Origin: Gordonia jacobaea
Lineage (GTDB): Bacteria; Actinomycetota; Actinomycetes; Mycobacteriales; Mycobacteriaceae
Length of the DNA: 64,000 nucleotides
Direction of reading: 5' to 3'
Assembly (NCBI RefSeq): GCF_001186365.1
Contig: NZ_LDTZ01000018.1
Coordinates: 124,001-188,000, forward strand
In this document: piece by piece, positions 52,827 to 60,809 of the stretch
How the letters are laid out: every line of letters begins with the position of its first letter
Position numbering within the stretch: position 1 is the first letter of the stretch
Program-made: the position numbers and the translations under genes
Notes under the pieces: generated by a model
Databases searched by the model: none
Seen by the model: the letters and a program-made list of their open reading frames with translations, nothing else
Told to the model about the DNA's origin: nothing

Positions 52827-54689
52827 CTACTCGACGGTGACCGACTTGGCGAGGTTGCGCGGCTTGTCGACGTCGTAGCCGCGAGCCTGCGCGACGCTCG
52901 CCGCGAAGACCTGCAACGGGATGGTCGAGACCAGCGGCTGCAGCAGCGTCGGCGTTTTCGGGATCGGGATGAAGTGATCGGCGACGGCACGCGCGGAGTC
53001 GTCGTCGGCTTCGGCGATCACGATCGTCCGCGCGCCTCGCGCCTGGATCTCGCGGATGTTGCTGACCATCTTGGAGTGCAGCACCGCGCGACCGTCGGCC
53101 TGAGGCATCACGACGATGACCGGCAGTCCGTCTTCGATGAGTGCGATCGGGCCGTGCTTGAGCTCGCCGGCAGCGAATCCCTCCGCGTGCATGTAGGCGA
53201 GTTCCTTGAGCTTGAGCGCGCCCTCGAGCGCCACCGGATAGCCGACGTGGCGACCGATGAACAGCACAGTGCCGCGATCGGCGAGTGAACGGGCGAGATC
53301 GCGGACGGGCTCCATGGTGTCGAGCACCTCGCGAACCGCATCGACCATTGCTTCCATCGCACCGAACTCACGCGCGACCTCGTCGGCGTACTTTGTGCCC
53401 CTGGCCTGCGCCAACGCGAGTCCCACGAGATATGCCGCGGCGATCTGCGCGAGGAAGCACTTTGTCGACGCGACGCCGATCTCCGGTCCGGCGTGCGTGT
53501 AGAGCACGGCGTCGGACTCGCGCGGGATCTGCGCACCGTTGGTGTTGCAGATCGCCAAGACCCTGGCCTTTTGGTCCTTGGCGTGCCGCACCGCCTCGAG
53601 CGTGTCGGCCGTCTCGCCCGACTGGGAGATGGCGACGACGAGCGTCTGGCGGTCGAGGACCGGATCGCGGTACCGGAACTCGCTGGCCAACTCGACCTCG
53701 ACGGGTAGGCGGGTCCAGTGCTCGATCGCGTACTTGGCGAGCATGCCCGCGTGATACGCGGTACCGCACGCCACGACGAAGACCTTGTCGACGTCGCGCA
53801 GGTCGCCGTCGGACAGGCGCTGCTCGTCGAGCACGATCCGGCCGTTCTCCAGATGCCCGAGCAGGGTGTCGGCGAGCGCGCGGGGCTGCTCGGCGATCTC
53901 CTTGAGCATGAAGTAGTCGTAGCCACCCTTCTCAGCGGCCGCGAGATCCCAGTCGATGTGGAACGGCTTGCCGGGGCGAGGGTTCTGGTCGAAGTCGGTG
54001 ATCGTGTAGCTCTCGGCGGTGATCACGACGACCTCGTCCTGGCCGAGTTCGACGGCGTCGCGCGTGTGCTCGATGAATGCGGTGACGTCGGACGCGACGA
54101 ACATCTCGTCCTTTCCGACACCGACGACCAGCGGCGTCGACCGACGCGCCGCGACGATCGTGTCGGGGTGATCGGAATGCGTGAAGACCAGCGTGAACGC
54201 ACCGTCGAGTCGACGCAGGGCGGAGAACGCACTCGCGACGAAGTCGCCTGCGGTCGGGCCGGAGTTGTACTCACGCTCGACGAGATGCACCGCGGTCTCG
54301 GTGTCGGTGTCGGAGGTGAACTCGATGCCCGCGGCCTCGAGTTCGTCGCGCAGCGGAGCGTAGTTCTCGATGATCCCGTTGTGTACGACGGCGATCTTGC
54401 CGTCGGTGCTCACATGCGGGTGCGCGTTGCGATCGGTCGGCTGACCGTGCGTCGCCCACCGCGTGTGCCCCATTCCGGTCGTGCCCGTCAGGGCTTCTCG
54501 ACCGACCGCGGCGATCTGTTTGTCCAGGTTCTCGAGACGGCCTGCCTTCTTCTCGACGGTCGTGTGACCGTGCCCGTCGAGAATGGCGACACCCGCCGAG
54601 TCATATCCGCGGTACTCCATTCGACGCAGCGCCTCGACAACGATGTCGAGGGCGTCTCGCCTGCCCACGTATCCGACAATTCCACACAT
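52827..54689 (-). CDS. glmS: Glutamine-fructose-6-phosphate aminotransferase
   Basis: A 620-residue enzyme that makes glucosamine-6-phosphate, the first step to UDP-GlcNAc. Cys2 of MCGIVGYVGRRDALD is the glutaminase nucleophile, with HTRWATHGQPTDRNAHPH as the glutamine-binding loop. The two SIS domains carry ACGTAYHAG and SQSGETADTLEAVRHAK, and the C-terminal Lys-Ser-Val-Thr-Val-Glu is diagnostic. glmM, the next enzyme, is encoded about 3.5 kb upstream on the same strand, separated by the type VII-like operon and a HAD gene. No glmS ribozyme is expected or seen (those are in Firmicutes). Confidence 0.97.
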   Translation of the reverse strand: MCGIVGYVGRRDALDIVVEALRRMEYRGYDSAGVAILDGHGHTTVEKKAGRLENLDKQIAAVGREALTGTTGMGHTRWATHGQPTDRNAHPHVSTDGKIAVVHNGIIENYAPLRDELEAAGIEFTSDTDTETAVHLVEREYNSGPTAGDFVASAFSALRRLDGAFTLVFTHSDHPDTIVAARRSTPLVVGVGKDEMFVASDVTAFIEHTRDAVELGQDEVVVITAESYTITDFDQNPRPGKPFHIDWDLAAAEKGGYDYFMLKEIAEQPRALADTLLGHLENGRIVLDEQRLSDGDLRDVDKVFVVACGTAYHAGMLAKYAIEHWTRLPVEVELASEFRYRDPVLDRQTLVVAISQSGETADTLEAVRHAKDQKARVLAICNTNGAQIPRESDAVLYTHAGPEIGVASTKCFLAQIAAAYLVGLALAQARGTKYADEVAREFGAMEAMVDAVREVLDTMEPVRDLARSLADRGTVLFIGRHVGYPVALEGALKLKELAYMHAEGFAAGELKHGPIALIEDGLPVIVVMPQADGRAVLHSKMVSNIREIQARGARTIVIAEADDDSARAVADHFIPIPKTPTLLQPLVSTIPLQVFAASVAQARGYDVDKPRNLAKSVTVE

Positions 54690-54695
54690 AGATGT

Positions 54696-55631
54696 TCAGC
54701 GTACCGGGGTTTTTGCGAGCAATTGACGAGCCCCGCCGCCCGACTTGGCACCCAGCAATCGCGATACCGAATCGAGGCGCTCCTGCGGCGGTTCGTCGAC
54801 GTCGACGACCATGGTCTTGCCAATCTGCGCCTCGGCGTCGGCGAAGCCCGCGTACTGGGGGTCGCCGGTGAGGGTGTACAGCAGAAATCCCGTGGTCATC
54901 GCACGTACGGTCGAATGAGACTTGCGGTCGACCGCAGCGAATCCGAGTAGCGACTTGACCGAGGGCCGCTCGACGATGCCCGCCCGAGTCGCCTTGGGGA
55001 TGGTGCGCAATGACACATCGCCCGCATAATCACGAGCCAGCGCGAGCCCGTTGGCGTCGACGTTGTCGAGATCTCCGGCCCCGGTCAGCAGCAGACACGG
55101 AGCAGTTGCGGTCTTCGCGGCCTGCGGCAGCGCTTGCGTGGTCGGAGCCGGAAACAGTGCGACGACGCCGCGCACGTCCCGTGCTTCCTGCCCGAGTAGT
55201 TGCTGATCACCCGCGGCGATGACGGCCGCGGACGCACCGAAACCGTGCCCGACGAACCCGATGCGGTCTCGGTCGACGGTGATCTCTCCGGTGCCGAGCG
55301 AGTAATTGCTGACGATCGACGCCGCCGCGCGCATCTGTGCCGCCAGCGCGATGTCGGAGGCCATCACACGCTTCTGATCGTCGGGAGCCGCGACGACGAT
55401 CCCCCACGACGCCAAGTGATAGAGCAGCGAGCGGTAGCGGTCGGCACCGGTGAGCCACCCGTGACCGAATGCGATAGCCGGATACCGACCGGCGTCAGCC
55501 GGCGTGAAGACGAGACCGGGCATTCCGACGATGCCGAGGTCGCCGCGCAACACCTTGTGCGGACCTCGTCGAGCAAGCTGCTTGGACAACTTGTCGGGAG
55601 ACTTCGTGGAGACGCGCTTTTTCCGGGCCAC
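54696..55631 (-). CDS. Alpha/beta-hydrolase-fold protein with Gly at the nucleophile position
   Basis: A 311-residue protein of the chlorophyllase/dienelactone-hydrolase type (Rv3438-like by position). The oxyanion motif is IAFGHGWLTGADRYRSLLYHLASWGIVVAAPD, but the nucleophile elbow reads IGFVGHGFGASAAV, with Gly where the family has Ser (GHSxG). An Asp-like strand is PCLLLTGAGDLDN, and a His is in VDRKSHSTVR. Either it is not a hydrolase or it uses another residue. The N-terminus is basic (MARKKRVSTKSPDKLSKQLARRG). TAGGCT lies seven bases before the GTG at 55631. glmS starts six bases from its stop. Confidence 0.75.
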   Translation of the reverse strand: MARKKRVSTKSPDKLSKQLARRGPHKVLRGDLGIVGMPGLVFTPADAGRYPAIAFGHGWLTGADRYRSLLYHLASWGIVVAAPDDQKRVMASDIALAAQMRAAASIVSNYSLGTGEITVDRDRIGFVGHGFGASAAVIAAGDQQLLGQEARDVRGVVALFPAPTTQALPQAAKTATAPCLLLTGAGDLDNVDANGLALARDYAGDVSLRTIPKATRAGIVERPSVKSLLGFAAVDRKSHSTVRAMTTGFLLYTLTGDPQYAGFADAEAQIGKTMVVDVDEPPQERLDSVSRLLGAKSGGGARQLLAKTPVR

Positions 55632-55641
55632 GTTGCTCAGC

Positions 55642-55917
55642 CTATGTGGTCACACCGCCCGAAAGCGCCTCAGGGGGAGAATGCGGACTTGCGTCGGCCA
55701 GATCTGCGGGCAGCAGCAGCCGAGGCACCGCATCGGCCTCGTCGGCGTCGTCGACGAGTTGGTCGCGCATCCTGGCCGTCTGCGTTCCCGACCGTCGTCG
55801 ATGCTCGGCCAGAGTCCTCGCCAACTCGGCCTGCGTTGCGGTGAACTCACGCGACGCGCCGACGATCGATTCGGTAGCGCCGCGAGCGATGGCGTCGATC
55901 TGATCCGCGAGGCTCAT
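55642..55917 (-). CDS. Small helical protein, last gene of the type VII-like operon
   Basis: A 91-residue protein. Residues 1-60 form one or two amphipathic helices (MSLADQIDAIARGATESIVGASREFTATQAELARTLAEHRRRSGTQTARMRDQLVD), and the rest is acidic then Pro/Ser-rich. No signal peptide or known domain. It is translationally coupled (ATGA overlap) to the 333-residue WXG-like gene. Helix content and operon suggest it is a chaperone, inhibitor or partner of the other two proteins, but this is inference. I do not recognise the family. Confidence 0.65.
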   Translation of the reverse strand: MSLADQIDAIARGATESIVGASREFTATQAELARTLAEHRRRSGTQTARMRDQLVDDADEADAVPRLLLPADLADASPHSPPEALSGGVTT

Positions 55918-56915
55918 TGGTCTCCTGCCAGTGCCAGGTCTGCGCCCGAGTCGACGTCGTGGTGCGACGTCGCGGGCGGTTGGGCAGCGGGCGCCGTGTC
56001 GGTCGGGGCGGGGCTGTCGGGTTTTGCACCGTCGCTGTCGGGGTGAGCACCGTCGGGTTGCGGCAGGGTGAGCGGAACGTCGACGTTCTCGTGCTCGACG
56101 GTGCGATCGGACGGCTGGACTTCCCGCTCAGCACCACTGTCACTCCCATTGCCACTGCCACTGCCACCTTCGTCACGATCGCGTAGCACCGGCGGGTGGC
56201 CTGAGAGGTCAACCGACATCTGGTGCGGTGCAGGGTGATTCACGTCCGATCGGCCGTGTCCGCGATCGGGATACGTCTCGACATCCAGTCCCTCGGTCGC
56301 CCGGTTGAGCGTGTGGAGGATCTCGTCGAGCGTGCGGACCGTCGTGTCGGCGGTGTCGAGAAACAGGCGCACGCGCGAGGCGATGTCTGCCGCCACGAGC
56401 GAGAGCGGCACCGCCCCGGTGAGGACCGCTGCGGGCAACTCGGCGATCGGGACGCCCGCGATGATGGGACAGGAGCAACGCGCGACCGTGACGTACCAGG
56501 TCCGCAATAGTCGATCGATGCCCGACGCCGCACTGTTCGTCGACTCCGACACGGTGCGCAGCACACCGAGATCCGACTCTGCGCGACGCTGATGTGCGAC
56601 GAGCAGCGCGGTCGTGGCGTCGCCCGATGCGCCCGACCACCCGTCGTCGAGCCTGATCTGCTGCTCGGGCAGCCAGTGCAGTTGATCGGCCACCGCGCGA
56701 TGTGCTGCCGCGAGCCGATGCGCATCGTCGGCGAGTGCGGCGACGTCGAATTGTCCGATGCGCGCCAACGGTTCTCGCAGCTCGTCGTCGGCGGGAACGT
56801 CGACCCCGAGTGATCGGCCGACACCCATCAGCGAGATCAGGTCGTCGACGCTCGCGATCGCCTGCTCGCGTAGGACCGGCAGGCTGTCCAGCACCTCCCC
56901 CATCGCCCGCGTCAC
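55914..56915 (-). CDS. WXG-motif helical protein with disordered Pro-rich tail (Rv3439c-like)
   Basis: A 333-residue protein. A helical hairpin spans about 55-135: helix one VAALADDAHRLAAAHRAVADQLHWLPEQQIRL, the turn DDGWSGASGD with a true Trp-x-Gly motif, and helix two ATTALLVAHQRRAESDLGVLRTVSES. A more hydrophobic helical part (IDRLLRTWYVTVARCSCPIIAG and later LSLVAADIASRVRLFLDTAD) follows. From about 215 it is Asp/Ser/Pro-rich and disordered. The hairpin is like WXG100/LXG-type type VII secretion substrates, although much longer than EsxA. It overlaps the EspC-like gene upstream by four bases. Position glmS-to-glmM matches mycobacterial Rv3439c, uncharacterised. Confidence 0.65.
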   Translation of the reverse strand: MTRAMGEVLDSLPVLREQAIASVDDLISLMGVGRSLGVDVPADDELREPLARIGQFDVAALADDAHRLAAAHRAVADQLHWLPEQQIRLDDGWSGASGDATTALLVAHQRRAESDLGVLRTVSESTNSAASGIDRLLRTWYVTVARCSCPIIAGVPIAELPAAVLTGAVPLSLVAADIASRVRLFLDTADTTVRTLDEILHTLNRATEGLDVETYPDRGHGRSDVNHPAPHQMSVDLSGHPPVLRDRDEGGSGSGNGSDSGAEREVQPSDRTVEHENVDVPLTLPQPDGAHPDSDGAKPDSPAPTDTAPAAQPPATSHHDVDSGADLALAGDQ

Positions 56916-57283
56916 TCGCCCGCTCCAGCCCGGTTCACGGTCGCCGAATCGCCGTCAACGGTTCGGCGGATGACATGCGTGAGCTCGGCATCGGCGTCGT
57001 CGAGGCTGGTGATGCCGCGTTCGAGTGTGTCCGCGAGATCGGCCGCAGCGACGGATTGGGCCCGGAGTCGTTGTGCGAGATGGTTTCCCATCGCGATGTA
57101 GCGTTCTGCGAGGGTCGCGTACGCCTCGCCGGAACACCACGTACCGAAGGCGGCCGACTCCATGTCGGATGCGGCGGCGCCGACGACCAGCGACGCACGC
57201 CGATAGAACGAGACCACCCCGTGCACCTGATCGAGGTCGACGCGGAGACGCTCTCCCGCCGCCTGCGAACTCACTTCCGACAC
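56912..57283 (-). CDS. EspC/WXG100-like small helical protein (Rv3440c-like)
   Basis: A 123-residue protein predicted as a helix-turn-helix: VDLDQVHGVVSFYRRASLVVGAAASDMESAAF, turn GTWCSGEAY, then ATLAERYIAMGNHLAQRLRAQSVAAADLADTLERGITSLDDADAEL. The Trp-Cys-Ser-Gly turn is a relaxed form of WXG, and the first helix resembles the EspC family of ESX substrates. I see no canonical Y-x3-D/E export signal after helix two, so secretion is uncertain. It is the first gene of the coupled three-gene operon. A heterodimer with the 333-residue protein, like EsxA-EsxB, is a reasonable hypothesis. Confidence 0.62.
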   Translation of the reverse strand: MSEVSSQAAGERLRVDLDQVHGVVSFYRRASLVVGAAASDMESAAFGTWCSGEAYATLAERYIAMGNHLAQRLRAQSVAAADLADTLERGITSLDDADAELTHVIRRTVDGDSATVNRAGAGE

Positions 57284-57437
57284 AGTCCCACCCCGTCTGC
57301 CGCCCGCGCTGTCGAGATAGCGCCGGGCACCTCGTCGGGCTGCCCGATATGCGGCTATCTACGTGTGGCGTTGAAGTCTAGACGGTGAGAATGCGCCGCG
57401 GGTTCCATGTTCGCCGAGATTTCTGAGCGCAGCCGAA

Positions 57438-57455
57438 GACTGCTCGGCAGCAGTC
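57438..57455 (-). terminator. Hairpin downstream of the HAD gene
   Basis: GACTGCT (57438-57444), loop CGGC, AGCAGTC (57449-57455). It lies 23 bases after the HAD stop in the 195-base gap that must also hold the promoter of the type VII-like operon. No T run, so termination is only plausible. Confidence 0.45.
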
Positions 57456-57478
57456 GCAGTCGACGAGCTCGCAGAACG

Positions 57479-58177
57479 CTACGACAAAGCGATTCCGTGC
57501 CGCTCCACGGCGTCGACCAGGGCTGTCGGGCGTTGCTGCGGCGGCACGTCGTGTACGAGCTCGAAGGCGCTGCCGATGCGCGTCGCCCCGCCGTCGGCTT
57601 CGGAGCTGTCCCCGATCATCAGGGCGTCGTAGCCGGCGACACCGAGCTCGTCGAGGGCGGCCTCGAAGATCCTCGGATTCGGCTTGATCGCGCCGACCTC
57701 GTAGGACAGTGCGTACGCGTCGACCAGATCGCGCAGACCCACGCGCTCGAGCACTTTGCGCACGTCGAAGGCGATGTTGCTGACGATGCCGACCGGAACA
57801 CCCGCCGCCTTCAGGCCCCGCAGTACCGTCGCGGTGTCGTCGAACGGCTCCCACGACGCGGGGTCGAGCACCCGTTCATAGAGCGACTCCGCCTGGCCGG
57901 GAACCGACAGTCCCGATGCCCGCAGAATCGCCAGATATGCACGACGATGCTCGGCCGGATCGAGATCTCTTCTCTCCCAGGAGATCCGATCGTCGTCTTC
58001 GACGGCGGCGGGAAGTCCGACGGGCTGGGTCATCCGTCGGATGAGTTCCATCTGGTGGTCGAGGTGCAGCGGTTGACCGTTCTCGTCGTGGAGGTCGGCA
58101 AACCATTCGGGCTGGTCGGTGAAGCGGAACAGCGTCCCGGAGAAGTCGAAAAGGACTGCTTTGGGAGTGCCGCTCAA
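57479..58177 (-). CDS. HAD-superfamily phosphatase
   Basis: A 232-residue haloacid-dehalogenase hydrolase. Motif I is AVLFDFSGTLFRF (catalytic Asps), motif II is GIVSNIAFDVRKV, the motif III Lys is in YEVGAIKPNPRIF, and motif IV is MIGDSSEADGGATRIG. A helical cap lies at about 35-110. The likely substrate is a small phosphorylated metabolite. The frame extends to a TTG at 58240, but that would overlap glmM by 59 bases; a TTG at 58177 begins eight residues before motif I and just clears the glmM stop, so I choose it. Start is uncertain; function class is firm. Confidence 0.8.
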   Translation of the reverse strand: MSGTPKAVLFDFSGTLFRFTDQPEWFADLHDENGQPLHLDHQMELIRRMTQPVGLPAAVEDDDRISWERRDLDPAEHRRAYLAILRASGLSVPGQAESLYERVLDPASWEPFDDTATVLRGLKAAGVPVGIVSNIAFDVRKVLERVGLRDLVDAYALSYEVGAIKPNPRIFEAALDELGVAGYDALMIGDSSEADGGATRIGSAFELVHDVPPQQRPTALVDAVERHGIALS

Positions 58178-58181
58178 CGTG

Positions 58182-59585
58182 TCACCGACGTCCCGACGCC
58201 AACCGCGCCGACGCGCCTGCTTCGGCGACGACCGACGCAATCCGCTCGGCGATGCCGTGTGCGAGCTCGGGAGTCGGTGCCTCGACCATGACGCGGACGA
58301 GTTGCTCGGTTCCCGAGGGGCGCAACAGAACTCGTCCTGTCGATCCCAACTCCTGCTCGGCCGCCTCGACGGCGTCGCGCACCGAGTCGGCGATCGCGAC
58401 CGCGTGCTTGTCGGTGACTCGAACGTTGATGAGTTCCTGCGGCAGCACGGTGACGATCGACGCGAGTTCGGCCAGACGCTTGCCCGACCTGACGATCTGC
58501 CCCATCAGCAGCAACCCGGTGAGGATGCCGTCGCCGGTCGTTCCCGCCTGCGGGTAGACGATGTGACCGGACTGCTCACCACCGAGCGAATAGCCTCCGC
58601 GTCGCAGTTCCTCGAGCACGTATCGATCGCCAACAGCGGTGGTACGCACCTCGATTCCCGCTTCGCGCATGGCGATGTGCAGACCGAGGTTGCTCATGAC
58701 GGTAGCGACCAGCACGTCGTCGACGAGTCGGCCGCGGGCATGCAGTGCGGTGGCCAGAATGGCCATGATCGCGTCGCCGTCGACCAGTTGTCCGGTCGAG
58801 TCGACTGCGAGGCAGCGGTCGGCGTCGCCGTCGAACGCGATGCCGAGGTCTGCGCCGTGCTCCAGCACTGCCGCCTGCAACTTCTCCATGTGCGTCGAGC
58901 CGCAGTCGGCGTTGATGTTGATGCCGTCGGGTTCGGCGTGGATGGTGGTGACGGTGGCACCAGCGCTGGCGAACACTTGCGGACCCACTTGTGCCGCAGC
59001 ACCATTCGCGCAATCGACGACGACGTTGAGTCCGTCGAGTCGCGCGTCGATGGCTGCGGCGAGATGCGCTGCGTAGCGAGCACCGGCGTCGGGCGCCTCG
59101 CGCAGACGGCCAACGCCCGCACCGGTGGGATGGGGAACGTCGCCGGAGGTCATCACGGCTTCGATCCGGTCCTCGACGTCGTCGTCGAGCTTGTGCCCGC
59201 CCGCGCCGAAGAATTTGATGCCGTTGTCGGGCATCGGATTGTGCGACGCCGAGATCATCACACCGAACGTCGCGTCGTAGTCGCCGGTCAGGAAGGCGAC
59301 GGCGGGCGTCGGCAGCACGCCGACGCGGATGGCGTCGGCGCCGACCGAGGCGAGTCCGGCACAGACCGCGGCTTCGAGCATCTCGCTCGACGCGCGCGGA
59401 TCACGACCGACGACCACCTGGGGCCGAAAGCCCGTGGTGCTGTCGCCGGCTGATGCGGTGTCGCCGGTTGTGGAAAGGTCTCCGAGAACGACCGCGGCGG
59501 CCGAGGCCAGGCGCAACGCCAACTCTGCGGTGAGTTGGTCGTTGGCCAGGCCTCGGACGCCGTCGGTACCGAAAAGGCGTGCCAA
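58182..59585 (-). CDS. glmM: Phosphoglucosamine mutase
   Basis: A 467-residue alpha-D-phosphohexomutase that converts glucosamine-6-P to glucosamine-1-P for peptidoglycan and other envelope polymers. The phosphorylated Ser is Ser114 in [14 protein letters not shown], the metal loop is [13 protein letters not shown], the sugar-specificity loop is GGEQSGHIV, and the C-terminal phosphate loop is [15 protein letters not shown]. The start [12 protein letters not shown] is diagnostic. Only one base separates it from rpsI upstream, so it belongs to the rplM-rpsI-glmM operon. Confidence 0.97.
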   Translation of the reverse strand: MARLFGTDGVRGLANDQLTAELALRLASAAAVVLGDLSTTGDTASAGDSTTGFRPQVVVGRDPRASSEMLEAAVCAGLASVGADAIRVGVLPTPAVAFLTGDYDATFGVMISASHNPMPDNGIKFFGAGGHKLDDDVEDRIEAVMTSGDVPHPTGAGVGRLREAPDAGARYAAHLAAAIDARLDGLNVVVDCANGAAAQVGPQVFASAGATVTTIHAEPDGININADCGSTHMEKLQAAVLEHGADLGIAFDGDADRCLAVDSTGQLVDGDAIMAILATALHARGRLVDDVLVATVMSNLGLHIAMREAGIEVRTTAVGDRYVLEELRRGGYSLGGEQSGHIVYPQAGTTGDGILTGLLLMGQIVRSGKRLAELASIVTVLPQELINVRVTDKHAVAIADSVRDAVEAAEQELGSTGRVLLRPSGTEQLVRVMVEAPTPELAHGIAERIASVVAEAGASARLASGRR

Positions 59586-59586
59586 G

Positions 59587-60189
59587 TCAGCGCTTGGAGT
59601 ACTGCGACGCCTTGCGGGCCTTCTTCAGGCCGTACTTCTTGCGCTCGACCGCACGCGGGTCGCGAGTCAGGAAGCCGGCCTTCTTCAGTGCCGGACGATC
59701 CTCAGGGGTGACCTCGATGAGGGCACGGGCGATCGCGAGACGCAGCGCACCGGCCTGGCCCGAGGGGCCGCCGCCGACGAGCTTGGCGTAGATGTCGAAC
59801 GACTCGGTGCGCTCGACGGTCACCAGCGGAGCCTTGATGAGCTGCTGGTGAACCTTGTTGGGGAAGTAGTCCTCGAGGCTGCGGCCGTTGAGGGTGAATC
59901 CACCCGAACCGGGCAGCATGCGGACGCGGACCACGGCCTCCTTGCGGCGACCGACGGTCTGGATCGGACGGTCGATGACCACGGGACCACGATCGATGGT
60001 GACCTCGGCGGCAGCGGGTGCCTCGGTGTCGTAATCGTCTGCGGCCTGCTCGAGCTCGACAGCGGCCTCGACGGCAGCTTCGACAGCGCCCTCTGCGGCA
60101 GCGGTGTTCTCACCGGCAGCGGCCTGCGCCTCGGCGGCGTTCTCGACTGCGTTTTCCACAGCCTCGTCGCTGATGTTCTCGTTGCTCAC
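59587..60189 (-). CDS. rpsI: 30S ribosomal protein S9 with a long acidic N-terminal extension
   Basis: A 200-residue S9. The ribosomal domain is the last ~130 residues, from [34 protein letters not shown] to the invariant C-terminus [12 protein letters not shown], whose Arg reaches the P-site tRNA. The first ~68 residues are an Ala/Glu-rich, low-complexity extension ([17 protein letters not shown] and similar), longer than the roughly 25-residue extension I recall for mycobacteria. Its ATG overlaps rplM by four bases. The extension is in frame and has high-GC third positions, so it is real coding sequence. Confidence 0.96.
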   Translation of the reverse strand: MSNENISDEAVENAVENAAEAQAAAGENTAAAEGAVEAAVEAAVELEQAADDYDTEAPAAAEVTIDRGPVVIDRPIQTVGRRKEAVVRVRMLPGSGGFTLNGRSLEDYFPNKVHQQLIKAPLVTVERTESFDIYAKLVGGGPSGQAGALRLAIARALIEVTPEDRPALKKAGFLTRDPRAVERKKYGLKKARKASQYSKR

Positions 60190-60629
60190 TGGGCCACCTG
60201 CTTGATTTCGAAGGGAACGGGGCGCTGGGCCGCGTGGGGATGGTTCGGGCCTGCGTACACCTTGAGCTTCGAGGCCATTGCGCGGCCGAGCTTGGTGTGG
60301 GGCAGCATTCCCTTGATCGCCTTCTCGACGACCCGCTCGGGGTGCGAGTCGAGCAGCTCTGCGGTGGTCTGCACCTTGAGGCCACCCGGATGTCCGGAGT
60401 GCCGGTAGTTCAGCTTGCGGTCAGCCTTGTTGCTGGTCAGCGCAACCTTCTCGGCGTTGATGATGATGACGAAGTCGCCGCCATCCATGTGGGGTGCGTA
60501 GGTCGGCTTGTGCTTGCCGCGGAGCAGGTTCGCGCTCTGCACGGCCAGCCGGCCGAGCACCACGTCGTTGGCGTCGATGACATGCCACGTACGCGTGATG
60601 TCACCGGCCTTCGGGGTGTAAGTAGGCAC
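60186..60629 (-). CDS. rplM: 50S ribosomal protein L13
   Basis: A 147-residue L13. Signatures: [60 protein letters not shown] and [35 protein letters not shown]. First gene of the rplM-rpsI-glmM operon, with a clear promoter 135-164 bases upstream. In M. tuberculosis and Corynebacterium esxT and esxU lie between rplM and the ESX-4 genes; here only 180 bases of non-coding sequence do. Confidence 0.98.
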   Translation of the reverse strand: MPTYTPKAGDITRTWHVIDANDVVLGRLAVQSANLLRGKHKPTYAPHMDGGDFVIIINAEKVALTSNKADRKLNYRHSGHPGGLKVQTTAELLDSHPERVVEKAIKGMLPHTKLGRAMASKLKVYAGPNHPHAAQRPVPFEIKQVAQ

Positions 60630-60763
60630 AGGTGGTCCTCAACTCTTATGTCGATGGTGCTGGTCAGGAGCGCAGACGGAGACGATTCCCGGCGACCAGT
60701 GGGGACCCGGGGCTCTGCTACCTTGCTCCGTGCAGGAGCGAAGGTGTCACGCACCAGCGATTC

Positions 60764-60793
60764 AGAGTACGCGACGCCGCAGGTCAGGGTCAA
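60764..60793 (-). promoter_or_regulatory. rplM operon promoter
   Basis: On the minus strand TTGACC (60793-60788) and TACTCT (60769-60764) are separated by 18 bases. The implied leader to rplM is about 125 bases and could hold autoregulatory structure; an obvious L13 leader fold is not apparent to me. Confidence 0.75.
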
Positions 60794-60809
60794 AACGCGG
60801 CCGGTGGCA

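Noticed and set aside
53718-54950. 410-codon open frame opposite glmS
   Set aside because: Shadow frame; glmS motifs are complete on the other strand.
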